From assembly GCF_022808595.1 (NCBI RefSeq), contig NZ_JAKUCN010000001.1:372001-436000 (forward strand): a stretch of DNA of 64,000 nt, in the 5' to 3' direction. Below are positions 46,399-54,970 of this stretch, piece by piece (within the stretch, counting starts at the first letter, position 1; every line of letters starts with the position of its first letter). Both the position numbers and the translations under genes were made by a program. A model generated the notes under the pieces. It was not told the origin of the DNA. It did not search any database and saw only the letters and a list, made by a program, of their open reading frames with translations. This stretch comes from Microvirga solisilvae. Lineage in GTDB: Bacteria > Pseudomonadota > Alphaproteobacteria > Rhizobiales > Beijerinckiaceae.

Positions 46399-48726
46399 TC
46401 AGCCGCGTCCGCGGCGTTTCACCTTCACTCGCGTGGGAGCGCGACGGTCGGAAGATGCAGCCTTTGCCGCTTTCTTCGCACCGCGCGGCGGGCGCTTGGC
46501 TCCCTTCTTGCCGCCTCCAACCTTGCCGGTGAAGCGGCCCTTGGTGAGCAACTCGAACCGCAGCGCGCCGGCAACGGGCGCGGCCTCCACCAGCTTCACT
46601 TCCACCTTGTCGCCGAGGCGATAGGTTTCGCCGGTATAATCGCCGCGCATGGAATGGGTCTTTTCATCGAAGCGATAATAATCGTCGCCGATGGTCGCCG
46701 CCGGAACGAAGCCGTCCGCGCCGGTTTCCGTCAGCTTGATGAAGAGGCCAGCTTTCGTCACTCCCGAAATCTGTCCCTCGAATGTGGCCCCGATCCGGTC
46801 CGCGAGGAAGTGCGCGATCAGGCGGTCGATTGTCTCACGCTCCGCCGCCATGGCGCGCCGCTCGGCGGCCGAGATCTTGGCGCTGATCTCGATCAGCTCC
46901 GCGCGGGTGGTGTCTTGCGGCAATCCATCCTTACCCAGCTTCAATCCGCTGATGAGTGCGCGATGCACGATGAGATCCGCATAGCGGCGGATGGGGGAGG
47001 TGAAATGCGCATAGCGCTTCAAGTTCAGGCCGAAATGGCCGTAATTCTCCGCCGAGTATTCCGCCTGCGACTGCGAGCGCAGCACCACCTCGTTGATGAA
47101 GAGCTGATGCTCGGAGCCCTCGACGCCGCGAAGAATGCGGTTGAACAATTCCGGCTTCAGCGCGCCTTGCGTCGGAACCTTCAGGCCGATGGAAGCGAGC
47201 ACTTCGCTCAAACTCCGCATCTTCTCCAGCGAAGGCTCGTCGTGGACGCGGTAGATGAGATCGGATTGCGCCTGTTCGAGAGCTTCCGCCGCCGCCACGT
47301 TGGCGAGGATCATGAATTCCTCGATGAGCTTGTGCGCTTCCAGCCGCTCGGGCACGAATACGCGGTCCACCGTGCCGTCGGGTTTGAGCACGATCTTGCG
47401 CTCGGGCAGATCGAGATAGAGCGGCTCGCGAATGTCGCGCGCCTTCTTCACCAGCCCATAACCCGCCCAGAGCGGCTTGAGGATGGTGTCGAGGATCGGC
47501 TTCGTCACCTCATCCGGCCTGCCGTCGATGGCGGCCTGCGCCTGCTGATAGGACAGCTTTTCCGCTGAGCGCATCATCACGCGATGGAACGTGTGGCGGA
47601 TCTTTTTGCCATCGGGGCCGATCACCATGCGAACCGCAAGGGCAGGGCGGTCTTCTCGCGGGCGTAGCGAGCAGAGATTGTTCGAAATCCGCTCCGGCAG
47701 CATGGGCACGACGCGATCAGGGAAATAGACCGAATTGCCGCGCTCCTGCGCCTCGCGATCCATGGGTGAGCCGGGTCTCACGTAAGCCGCAACATCCGCG
47801 ATGGCGACGGTGAGGATGTAGCCGCCCGCGTTCTTGGGATCGCTATCGGGCGTCGCATGCACAGCGTCGTCGTGATCCTTCGCATCGGCAGGGTCGATGG
47901 TGATGAGCGGAAGCTCGCGCCAATCCTCCCGGCCTGCGAGGGTTGCGGGCTTGGCAGCCTCGGCCTCGTCGATGACGGCCTTCGGGAATTCGTTCGGGAT
48001 GTTGTGGGCGAAGATCGCGATCAGGCTCACGGCTTTTTCGGATTTCACGGAGCCCAGACGTTCTTTCACCTTCGCGGTCGGCAGTCCGTAGCGCCCGTGC
48101 TTGACGATGGATGCGGCAATAAGATCGCCGTCCTGCGCGCCGTTCTCGTCGCCGGGATTGATCTGGAGTTCCTCTCCACGGCCTTTCTTCTCCACGGAAA
48201 CCAGGCGACCGCCACCCTCCGGGAGAGAGCGGTAGATGCCGAGCACCTGCGCCTGCTTCTTCGCCAGAACCTTGGTGACGCGGCCTGCGTAACGATGAAC
48301 GTCCCCGGCTTTCAGCGGATCGACCCGCAGCAGCACCCGGTCGCCCACGCCCGCCACCGGCATACCGGGCTTGTGCTTGCGGGGCGGCATGATGAGGATG
48401 GAGGGGATGGAGCCGTGCTCCTCCTCGTCCCATTCGGTGGGCACGGCGATCAACTCGCCATCGCGGTCCCGCTTGATCACATCCGCCATCACCATGGGCG
48501 GCAATTGGCCAGACTTGTGGACGCGCTTGCCCCGGCGGTCCACGACGCCCTCGATCTCCAGGTCCTTGAGCATCTGCTTGAGCCAGATGCGGTCGCCACC
48601 CTTGATGTTGAAGGCCTGCGCGATCTCGCGCTTGCCCACCTTGCCGGGGGCATTGGCGATGAAGGCGGTAAGATCCTCCCGGGAGGGAAGGGCGGAGGAA
48701 GAGTGGATTTTGGAACGTTTGGCCAA
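46399..48726 (-). CDS. rnr: Ribonuclease R
   Basis: A 775-residue 3'-5' exoribonuclease of the RNB family that degrades structured RNA. It has an N-terminal winged-helix domain (about 15-75, EDLTAFIANAPGKVGKREIAQAF), cold-shock-like domains (about 80-245), and an RNB catalytic domain (about 265-600) with ITIDPADAKDHDDAVHA carrying the four metal-binding aspartates. An S1 domain (about 645-730) and a Lys/Arg-rich tail (KGAKRPPRGAKKAAKAA) follow. The start is TTG 48726 (MAKRSKIHSSS), without a convincing ribosome-binding site. It is the first gene of a unit with DUF983 and Nudix, 9 nt upstream of DUF983. Confidence 0.93.
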   Translation of the reverse strand: MAKRSKIHSSSALPSREDLTAFIANAPGKVGKREIAQAFNIKGGDRIWLKQMLKDLEIEGVVDRRGKRVHKSGQLPPMVMADVIKRDRDGELIAVPTEWDEEEHGSIPSILIMPPRKHKPGMPVAGVGDRVLLRVDPLKAGDVHRYAGRVTKVLAKKQAQVLGIYRSLPEGGGRLVSVEKKGRGEELQINPGDENGAQDGDLIAASIVKHGRYGLPTAKVKERLGSVKSEKAVSLIAIFAHNIPNEFPKAVIDEAEAAKPATLAGREDWRELPLITIDPADAKDHDDAVHATPDSDPKNAGGYILTVAIADVAAYVRPGSPMDREAQERGNSVYFPDRVVPMLPERISNNLCSLRPREDRPALAVRMVIGPDGKKIRHTFHRVMMRSAEKLSYQQAQAAIDGRPDEVTKPILDTILKPLWAGYGLVKKARDIREPLYLDLPERKIVLKPDGTVDRVFVPERLEAHKLIEEFMILANVAAAEALEQAQSDLIYRVHDEPSLEKMRSLSEVLASIGLKVPTQGALKPELFNRILRGVEGSEHQLFINEVVLRSQSQAEYSAENYGHFGLNLKRYAHFTSPIRRYADLIVHRALISGLKLGKDGLPQDTTRAELIEISAKISAAERRAMAAERETIDRLIAHFLADRIGATFEGQISGVTKAGLFIKLTETGADGFVPAATIGDDYYRFDEKTHSMRGDYTGETYRLGDKVEVKLVEAAPVAGALRFELLTKGRFTGKVGGGKKGAKRPPRGAKKAAKAASSDRRAPTRVKVKRRGRG

Positions 48727-48857
48727 GGCAAAAACTCGTTGAGTTCGTCAGGTCTTGTCGCATGCAAGCTTGGCCGGGGCTAGTCCGGGCGGCCCGCCTG
48801 TGAATGACGCTTGAGACGCGCCATTGATCCATCAGAGGCTTAGAAGCCGTTTCGGGC

Positions 48858-48887
48858 AAAAAAAAAGGCTCCATTGCGGAGCCTTTT
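48858..48887 (-). terminator. Very strong Rho-independent terminator (U9)
   Basis: On the minus strand, AAAAGGCTCC and GGAGCCTTTT form a perfect 10-bp stem with a 5-nt loop, extended by a run of nine T. It can end parE or a short RNA encoded between parE and rnr. Confidence 0.9.
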
Positions 48888-48940
48888 GAGGGACCGACCC
48901 GTGGGGGCAGAATGGGCCGGTGATGCCTATCAACGACTGG
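48858..48940 (-). ncRNA. Candidate small RNA between parE and rnr
   Basis: Ahead of the U9 terminator, the minus strand forms a second hairpin (48914-48920 pairing with 48894-48900, 7 bp with one G-U). Its 13-nt loop contains CTGCCCCC. Two hairpins with a C-rich loop and a U-tract form a typical trans-acting sRNA layout. The rest of the 400-nt parE-rnr gap (up to 49126) is A/T-rich with no coding frame I can support. The promoter is not clear, so this may instead be the long 3' end of parE mRNA. Confidence 0.35.
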
Positions 48941-49126
48941 GTTCGAGATTGGTTCCAAAGTTTTTTCAAAAAATTTCAGAAAAAATCAGAATCCAGCTAA
49001 GTGATTGAGATCATTGGCTGTGAATGGTTGGCTTTTCAGCATCTCTGAAGACGGGGCTGATGGCCTTCAAAGAAAAATGGCGCGGGGCTTATACCGCGCC
49101 ATGGCTTTTCATTCAGTTTTTGATCG

Positions 49127-51187
49127 TCAGATATCCAGGTCCGCCTCGTCGGCGAAGACGGCGCGTTCCTGGATGAAGGCGAAGCGGGCTTCAGGCTTGT
49201 TGCCCATCAGACGCTCCACGGTGTCGTTGGCTTCAGGCCTGTCGTCGGTCTCCACGACGACCTTCAGAAGCAGGCGCTTCTTCGGGTCCATGGTGGTTTC
49301 CTTCAGCTGGCCGGGCAGCATTTCGCCGAGGCCTTTGAAACGGCTGATCTCGACCTTGCCGGAGCCCTTGAACACCGTCTTCAGCAGGCGGTCGCGGTCT
49401 GCCTCGTCACGGGCATAGGCCGACTTCGCGCCCTGGGAGAGGCGATAGAGCGGCGGCACGGCGAGGTAGAGGTGGCCGCCATCGATGAGCTTCGGCATCT
49501 GACGGTAGAAGAACGTGATCAGCAGGGTCGCGATATGCGCGCCGTCCACGTCCGCGTCGGTCATGATGATGACCTTCTCGTAGCGAAGATCGGCATCGCG
49601 GTAAGCCGAGCCTGTGCCACAGCCGAGCGCCTGGACAAGATCGGAGATCTGCTGGTTTTGGTGCAGCTTGTCGCGACCGGCGGAAGCCACGTTCAGGATT
49701 TTTCCGCGTAGCGGCAGAATGGCCTGCGAGGCGCGGTCGCGCGCCTGCTTGGCGGAGCCGCCTGCCGAGTCACCCTCGACGAGGAAGAGTTCTGAGCCCT
49801 TTGCGCCGGCATTGGAGCAATCCGCCAGCTTGCCGGGCAGGCGCAGCTTGCGGGTCGCAGTCTTGCGGGCGACTTCCTTTTCCTGGCGACGGCGCAGGCG
49901 CTCCTCGGCGCGGTCGATCACCCAGTCGAGCAGCTTGTTGGCCTGCTGCGGGGAGGCGGCGAGCCAATGGTCGAAGGTGTCGCGGATGCCGTTCTCGACG
50001 ATACGGCCCGCTTCCACGGTCGCCAGCTTGTCCTTGGTCTGACCCTGGAATTCCGGCTCGCGGATAAACACCGAGAGCATGGAGGCGCAGGTCGCCATCA
50101 CGTCGTCGGTGGTCACCGCCGCCATGCGCTTACTTTGGCCGACACGCTCGGCGTGATCGCGCAGACCGCGCAGCAGCGCGATGCGAAGGCCGTTCTCGTG
50201 CGTGCCGCCTTCAGGCGTCGGCACCGTGTTACAATACGAGGTGGAGAACCCGTCCTCGTTCGACATCCACGCGACCGCCCATTCCAGCGAGCCGTGGCTG
50301 CCGGGCTTGGTGATCTTGCCGGAGAAGATCTGGTCTGTGACCAGGTCCTTCCCCTCGATGTCGTGGACCAGGTAATCCTTCAAGCCGTTCGGGAACTTGA
50401 AGACGGCTTCCGGCGCAACATTGTCGACGCCTTCCAGCAACGAGGGAGCGCATTTCCAACGGATCTCGACGCCACCGAAGAGATAGGCCTTTGAGCGCGC
50501 CATCTTGAACAGGCGGCGGGGCTGGAAATGCGCTTCCTTGCCGAAGATCTGCCAGTCGGGCTTGAAACGCACCTTGGTGCCGCGCCGGTTGAGCACGCGA
50601 CCCACCGTCTCGAGCTTGCCCTGCGGGAGGCCACGGGCAAACACCTGGCGATAGAGCTGCTGGCCGCGGGCGACCTCGACTTCGAGAATCTCTGAGAGCG
50701 CGTTCACCACCGACACGCCGACGCCGTGCAGGCCGCCCGAGGTCTCATAAACCTTCGAGTCGAACTTACCGCCCGCGTGGAGCGTGGTCATGATGACTTC
50801 GAGCGCCGACTTCTTCGGGAATTTCGGGTGCGGATCGACCGGGATGCCGCGCCCGTTATCGGTCACGGACAGCCAGCCGCCTTCCTCCAGCTCCACCTCG
50901 ATGAAGGTCGCGTGGCCCGCGACAGCCTCGTCCATGGAATTGTCGATCACCTCGGCGAAGAGGTGGTGCAGGGCCTTCTCGTCCGTGCCGCCGATATACA
51001 TGCCGGGACGGCGGCGGACAGGCTCAAGCCCCTCCAGCACCTCGATGGCGGACGCGTCATAGCCGGCCTCGCCCGGCGTGCCCTGGGGAGCAGGGGCGGG
51101 TTTCGAAGCCTTGACGGCAGCCGTTCTGGCCGAAGCAGGTGCCGCGCGCTTGGCAGCAGCGCCCCCGAAGAGATCGTCGTTATCCAT
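49127..51187 (-). CDS. parE: DNA topoisomerase IV subunit B
   Basis: The 686-residue ATPase subunit of the chromosome-decatenating enzyme. The GHKL ATP site includes [24 protein letters not shown] and [15 protein letters not shown]. The TOPRIM domain has [19 protein letters not shown] and [13 protein letters not shown]. The C-terminal [20 protein letters not shown] block is intact, and length and motif spacing favour ParE over GyrB. I choose ATG 51187 (MDNDDLFGG) with AAGG upstream. The open frame continues about 37 codons 5' into the promoter. An Ala/Lys-rich linker of about 35 residues precedes the ATPase domain. parC is not in this window. Confidence 0.92.
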   Translation of the reverse strand: MDNDDLFGGAAAKRAAPASARTAAVKASKPAPAPQGTPGEAGYDASAIEVLEGLEPVRRRPGMYIGGTDEKALHHLFAEVIDNSMDEAVAGHATFIEVELEEGGWLSVTDNGRGIPVDPHPKFPKKSALEVIMTTLHAGGKFDSKVYETSGGLHGVGVSVVNALSEILEVEVARGQQLYRQVFARGLPQGKLETVGRVLNRRGTKVRFKPDWQIFGKEAHFQPRRLFKMARSKAYLFGGVEIRWKCAPSLLEGVDNVAPEAVFKFPNGLKDYLVHDIEGKDLVTDQIFSGKITKPGSHGSLEWAVAWMSNEDGFSTSYCNTVPTPEGGTHENGLRIALLRGLRDHAERVGQSKRMAAVTTDDVMATCASMLSVFIREPEFQGQTKDKLATVEAGRIVENGIRDTFDHWLAASPQQANKLLDWVIDRAEERLRRRQEKEVARKTATRKLRLPGKLADCSNAGAKGSELFLVEGDSAGGSAKQARDRASQAILPLRGKILNVASAGRDKLHQNQQISDLVQALGCGTGSAYRDADLRYEKVIIMTDADVDGAHIATLLITFFYRQMPKLIDGGHLYLAVPPLYRLSQGAKSAYARDEADRDRLLKTVFKGSGKVEISRFKGLGEMLPGQLKETTMDPKKRLLLKVVVETDDRPEANDTVERLMGNKPEARFAFIQERAVFADEADLDI

Positions 51188-51244
51188 AGGGACCTTGGTC
51201 CGTTTCAATGATTCGCGTTTGTTTACACTATTTCTCATTCCGTT

Positions 51245-51273
51245 TTTATACGAGAACAAAACGGAAACGTGAA
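51245..51273 (-). promoter_or_regulatory. Candidate parE promoter
   Basis: On the minus strand TTCACG (51273-51268) and TATAAA (51250-51245) are exactly 17 nt apart, giving a start near 51237 and a leader of about 50 nt before the parE ATG. Confidence 0.55.
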
Positions 51274-51434
51274 GGTGGTTTAGGGTCACAAGCCACAAAA
51301 TTCGATGCTTAAAACCCCTCGTTCAAAGAGTAAGTGGCTGCCTCTAAAGGATGTCTTCAGGGTGTCACAGGAACCGTTTAGCCTTGGTTCACGTTGCTCG
51401 TTTAAGCATGACCTTAACGAAAAGCGAGGCAAGG

Positions 51435-51620
51435 ATGCGCACGACGATGGGACCCGCACAGAAACTCCACTTGGACCGCGCTGCGCGCATCGCCGGAGAA
51501 GCCTTCGCCTTCGATGAACCCGATACAACCCCGGCTGCCAAGAACAGCACTCTCGGCTCGAGCCTGCTCTGGCTCTCCATGGCCGTGATTGCCGTGATCG
51601 GTCTCAGCTACGCCTTCTAG
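51435..51620 (+). CDS. Small single-span membrane protein
   Basis: This 61-residue protein has a basic N-terminal half (MRTTMGPAQKLHLDRAARIAGEAF), an acidic linker and a C-terminal transmembrane helix (LGSSLLWLSMAVIAVIGLSYAF) that ends at the last residue, so it is tail-anchored in form. ATG 51435 is chosen because GAGG lies 6 nt upstream. Start codons further 5' are in frame but less well placed. The stop overlaps the end of the convergent mgtC gene by 4 nt. The family is not recognised. Confidence 0.6.
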   Translation: MRTTMGPAQKLHLDRAARIAGEAFAFDEPDTTPAAKNSTLGSSLLWLSMAVIAVIGLSYAF

Positions 51621-52117
51621 CTGTCCTCATCCACGGTTTTCGCCCGGCCTGAGAACAGGCGAACAAGCCTGTCTTCAAGGGACTTTCCAACAGTTAGGAC
51701 GACAAGTGTCATCACGGTTCCTGCGAACGTGATGAACCATGCGCCAAGGGCAGCAGTGACGCCGAGAGACGCCGCGATCCACACGGTCGCCGCTGTCGTC
51801 AGGCCGTGAACCTCGCTGTTGTCCCGGCCTTTGATGATCGCGCCTGCACCAAGGAAGCCCAAGCCTGTCATGATGCCCTGCACGACGCGGCTGACCGCGT
51901 CCTGTCCGAAATGCAGGCCCTCATAAACCGAGCCCGAGAGGATTACGGTCGCGGAGCCCAAAGCCACGAGGCCGAGCGTCCGCATGCCGATGGGCTTGTT
52001 GTGGATGTCCCGGTTGAGCCCGACGGCCATGCCGGCAAGAGCCGCGACGATCAGGCGGAGCGCGATTTCCACCTGATCGGCATGGTCGAGAAGGATCCAG
52101 GACACCCACTCTCTCAT
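51617..52117 (-). CDS. mgtC: MgtC/SapB family membrane protein
   Basis: A 166-residue protein with four or five transmembrane helices matching the MgtC N-terminal domain. Hallmarks are LIVAALAGMAVGLNRDIHNKPIGMRTLGLVALGSA (with the conserved GxxR region) and GIMTGLGFLGAGAIIKG, followed by GLTTAATVWIAASLGV. Virulence-type MgtC inhibits F-type ATPase in macrophages. Short chromosomal homologues such as this have unclear roles, and the C-terminal ACT-like domain of Salmonella MgtC is missing. ATG 52117 lies 1 nt after the topA stop, so the two are cotranscribed and probably translationally coupled. Confidence 0.87.
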   Translation of the reverse strand: MREWVSWILLDHADQVEIALRLIVAALAGMAVGLNRDIHNKPIGMRTLGLVALGSATVILSGSVYEGLHFGQDAVSRVVQGIMTGLGFLGAGAIIKGRDNSEVHGLTTAATVWIAASLGVTAALGAWFITFAGTVMTLVVLTVGKSLEDRLVRLFSGRAKTVDEDS

Positions 52118-52118
52118 C

Positions 52119-54833
52119 TCATTCGGCCGCCTTCGCAGACTTCTTGGCAGGAGCCTTCTTCGTGGCAGCCTTCTTGGCAGCAGGCTTCTTTGCCGCCGTC
52201 TTCGTTGCAGCTTTCGCCGGGGCCTTCTTCGAAGCAGCAGCCTTCTTGGCAGGAGCTTTCTTTGCAGCTGTCTTGCGGCCGCGCGCCGACTTCTTCGACG
52301 GGCCTGCGGCGCGGCGGGCTTTCAGAAGCTCGATGGCTTCCGCCAGCGTCACTGCTTCCGCAGCCATGCTGCGCGGCAGGGTGGCGTTGGTCTCGCCATC
52401 GGTCACGTAAGGACCGAAGCGACCGGCCTTCACCACGATGGGCTTGCCCGATTCCGGATCGTCGCCGCCAAGCGGGCGGCCCGGATCGGCAGCACCTCGA
52501 CGCGCACCGCCGCCACCACTTTCCTTCGTGACAATGAGATCGATGGCACGGTTCGCGCCGATCTCCAGCACGTCGTCGCCTGGGCCGAGATTGGCGTAGG
52601 TCTTGCCGTGCTGAACGTAAGGCCCGTAGCGACCGATGCTGGCGAGGATCGGCTCACCGGATTCAGGGTGCGTCGCAACCTGACGCGGAAGCGCGAGGAG
52701 CTTGAGCGCTTTTTCGAGATCGACCTGTGAAGGTGTAAGACCCTTCGGCAGCGAGGAGCGCTTGGGCTTTTCACCTTCGCCGAGCTGTACGAACGGACCG
52801 AAGCGTCCGTCGCGGAGCGTGACCTGCAATCCGGTATCCGGGTCCTCACCCAGCACCTTCACGCCCGGCTGGCCGCCGTTCTCGGACGAGCCTTCGCCGT
52901 CGCCATCGATTCCGGTCGCAGCGAGCTGGCGGGTGTATTTGCACTCGGGATAGTTCGAGCAGCCGATGAAGGAGCCGAACTTGCCGAGCTTGAGCGAAAG
53001 CTGACCGGTGCCGCAGGTCGGGCAGGTGCGCGGGTTCGAGCCATCGCCCTTGTCCGGGAAGATGTGCGGGCCGAGGAGCTCGTTCAACGCATCGAGCACC
53101 TCCGTCATGCGCAGCTCCTTCGTCTCGCCGATAGCGGCGGAGAAGTCGCGCCAGAACTCGCGCATCACCTGCTTCCAGTCGATCTCGTTGTTCGAGACAC
53201 GGTCGAGCTGCTCTTCGAGATCGGCCGTGAAATCGTATTCCACGTAGCGGCGGAAGAAGCTTTCCAGGAAGGCCGTGACGATGCGGCCCTTGTCCTCGGG
53301 GACAAGGCGTTTCTTGTCGATCTTCACGTATTCGCGGTCGCGCAGCGTCTGCAGCACGGCGGCATAGGTCGAGGGACGGCCGATGCCGAGCTCTTCCATG
53401 CGCTTCACGAGGGATGCTTCCGAATAGCGCGGCGGCGGCTCGGTGAAGTGCTGGGTCGCGTTGATGCGGCGGCGTTCCAGGCCGTCGCCCGTCTTCATGG
53501 GCGGCAGGCGGCCTTCATCCTCGTCCGCTTCGTCATCCTTGCTCTCGTTGTAGAGCGTGAGGAAGCCGTCGAACTTGACCACCTGACCGGTAGCGCGAAG
53601 GTCGAGCTTGCGCGGTCCGACCTGGGCCAGGATGTCGGCAGTGGTACGTTCCAGCTCCGCCGATTCCATCTGGCTCGCCACGGTGCGGGTCCAGATGAGG
53701 TTGTAAAGCTTCGCCTGTTCGGGCTCGAGATATTTCGACACGTATTTCGGCAGGCGGCTCATATCCGTCGGGCGGATGGCCTCGTGCGCTTCCTGCGCAT
53801 TCTTCGCCTTGGTCGTGTACTTGCGCGGCACGGTCGGCACATATTGATCGCCGTATTCCTTGCCGATGACGCGGCGCGCGGCCTGCACGGCCTCGGAGGC
53901 CATGTCGACGCCGTCCGTACGCATATAGGTGATGAGACCAACGGTCTCGCCGCCGATATCGACACCTTCATACAAACGCTGCGCGATGCGCATGGTCTGC
54001 GCGGGAGCAAGTCCCAGCTTGCGCGAGGCCTCCTGCTGCAGGGTCGAGGTGGTGAAGGGCGGGTAGGGGTGACGCTTGGCGGGCTTCGCCTCGATATTCG
54101 CCACCGAGAAGGTCGCGAGTTCCAGGTCCTTCTTGAAGGCTTCCGCGTCCTTGCCGTTGCCGATGTCGAGACGCGTGATCTTCTTGCCGTCAGCACCGAC
54201 GAGGCGCGCATCGAACACCGCGCCGTCCTTCGTGGCGAGCGTCGCGATCAGCGACCAGTATTCGCGCGGCTTGAAGGTTTCGATCTCGAGTTCGCGGTCG
54301 CAGACGAGGCGAAGCGCCACCGACTGCACTCGGCCAGCCGAACGTGCGCCGGGCAACTTGCGCCAGAGAACCGGAGAGAGCGTGAAGCCCACGAGATAGT
54401 CGAGGGCGCGGCGGGCGAGATAGGCATCGACCAGCGCCTGATCGATCTCGCGCGGGTTGCGCAGGGCCGTCTGCACCGCATCCTTGGTGATGGCGTTGAA
54501 GGTCACGCGCTCGACCGGCAGGTCTTTGAGCACGCGCTTCTCGCGCAGCGCTTCCAGGACGTGCCAGGAGATGGCCTCGCCTTCGCGATCCGGGTCGGTG
54601 GCGAGAATGAGCTTCTCCGCCCCCTTAATCGCCTTGGCGATGTCGGTGACGCGCTTCGAGCCCCTGTCCTCGAGCGTCCAGATCATGCGGAAATCGGCTT
54701 CCGGGTCGACCGAGCCGTCCTTGGCGGGCAGATCGCGGATATGCCCGAAGGAGGCCAGGACCTCGTAATCCTTGCCGAGATATTTGTTGATCGTCTTGGC
54801 CTTCGCGGGCGACTCGACGACGACGACTTTCAT
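52119..54833 (-). CDS. topA: DNA topoisomerase I
   Basis: A 904-residue type IA topoisomerase that relaxes negative supercoils. The TOPRIM domain begins KVVVVESPAKAKTINKYLG. The catalytic tyrosine is Y303 in GLITYMRTDGVDM. One four-cysteine zinc finger is visible (CPTCGTGQLSLKLGKFGSFIGC), followed by several GRFGPYV repeat domains (FGPFVQLGE, YGPYVQHGK, FGPYVTDGE). The last 60 residues are a Lys/Ala/Pro repeat tail (KKAPAKKA units) resembling histone H1 tails. ATG 54833 is the start. mgtC follows at once. dprA, usually immediately upstream in this order, is here about 6 kb away on the other strand. Confidence 0.95.
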   Translation of the reverse strand: MKVVVVESPAKAKTINKYLGKDYEVLASFGHIRDLPAKDGSVDPEADFRMIWTLEDRGSKRVTDIAKAIKGAEKLILATDPDREGEAISWHVLEALREKRVLKDLPVERVTFNAITKDAVQTALRNPREIDQALVDAYLARRALDYLVGFTLSPVLWRKLPGARSAGRVQSVALRLVCDRELEIETFKPREYWSLIATLATKDGAVFDARLVGADGKKITRLDIGNGKDAEAFKKDLELATFSVANIEAKPAKRHPYPPFTTSTLQQEASRKLGLAPAQTMRIAQRLYEGVDIGGETVGLITYMRTDGVDMASEAVQAARRVIGKEYGDQYVPTVPRKYTTKAKNAQEAHEAIRPTDMSRLPKYVSKYLEPEQAKLYNLIWTRTVASQMESAELERTTADILAQVGPRKLDLRATGQVVKFDGFLTLYNESKDDEADEDEGRLPPMKTGDGLERRRINATQHFTEPPPRYSEASLVKRMEELGIGRPSTYAAVLQTLRDREYVKIDKKRLVPEDKGRIVTAFLESFFRRYVEYDFTADLEEQLDRVSNNEIDWKQVMREFWRDFSAAIGETKELRMTEVLDALNELLGPHIFPDKGDGSNPRTCPTCGTGQLSLKLGKFGSFIGCSNYPECKYTRQLAATGIDGDGEGSSENGGQPGVKVLGEDPDTGLQVTLRDGRFGPFVQLGEGEKPKRSSLPKGLTPSQVDLEKALKLLALPRQVATHPESGEPILASIGRYGPYVQHGKTYANLGPGDDVLEIGANRAIDLIVTKESGGGGARRGAADPGRPLGGDDPESGKPIVVKAGRFGPYVTDGETNATLPRSMAAEAVTLAEAIELLKARRAAGPSKKSARGRKTAAKKAPAKKAAASKKAPAKAATKTAAKKPAAKKAATKKAPAKKSAKAAE

Positions 54834-54970
54834 GAGCGACTTTCCCGTAGATGGCCGCGAGCGGATGCTCTTAATGTCAAGATAAGAGGCGGTCAGTCCC
54901 GCTGACAGCCAAGGCGCGATAAGTGGTTGATCGCGGCGGACAAGTCAAATCGGCTGTTCCGCCTAGATCG

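Noticed and set aside
53064-54905. 613-codon open frame antisense to topA, and similar long antisense frames opposite clpA, aapQ and rnr
   Set aside because: All are shadows caused by strong third-position G+C bias. Their sequences are Arg/Ala/Asp-rich without domain motifs.
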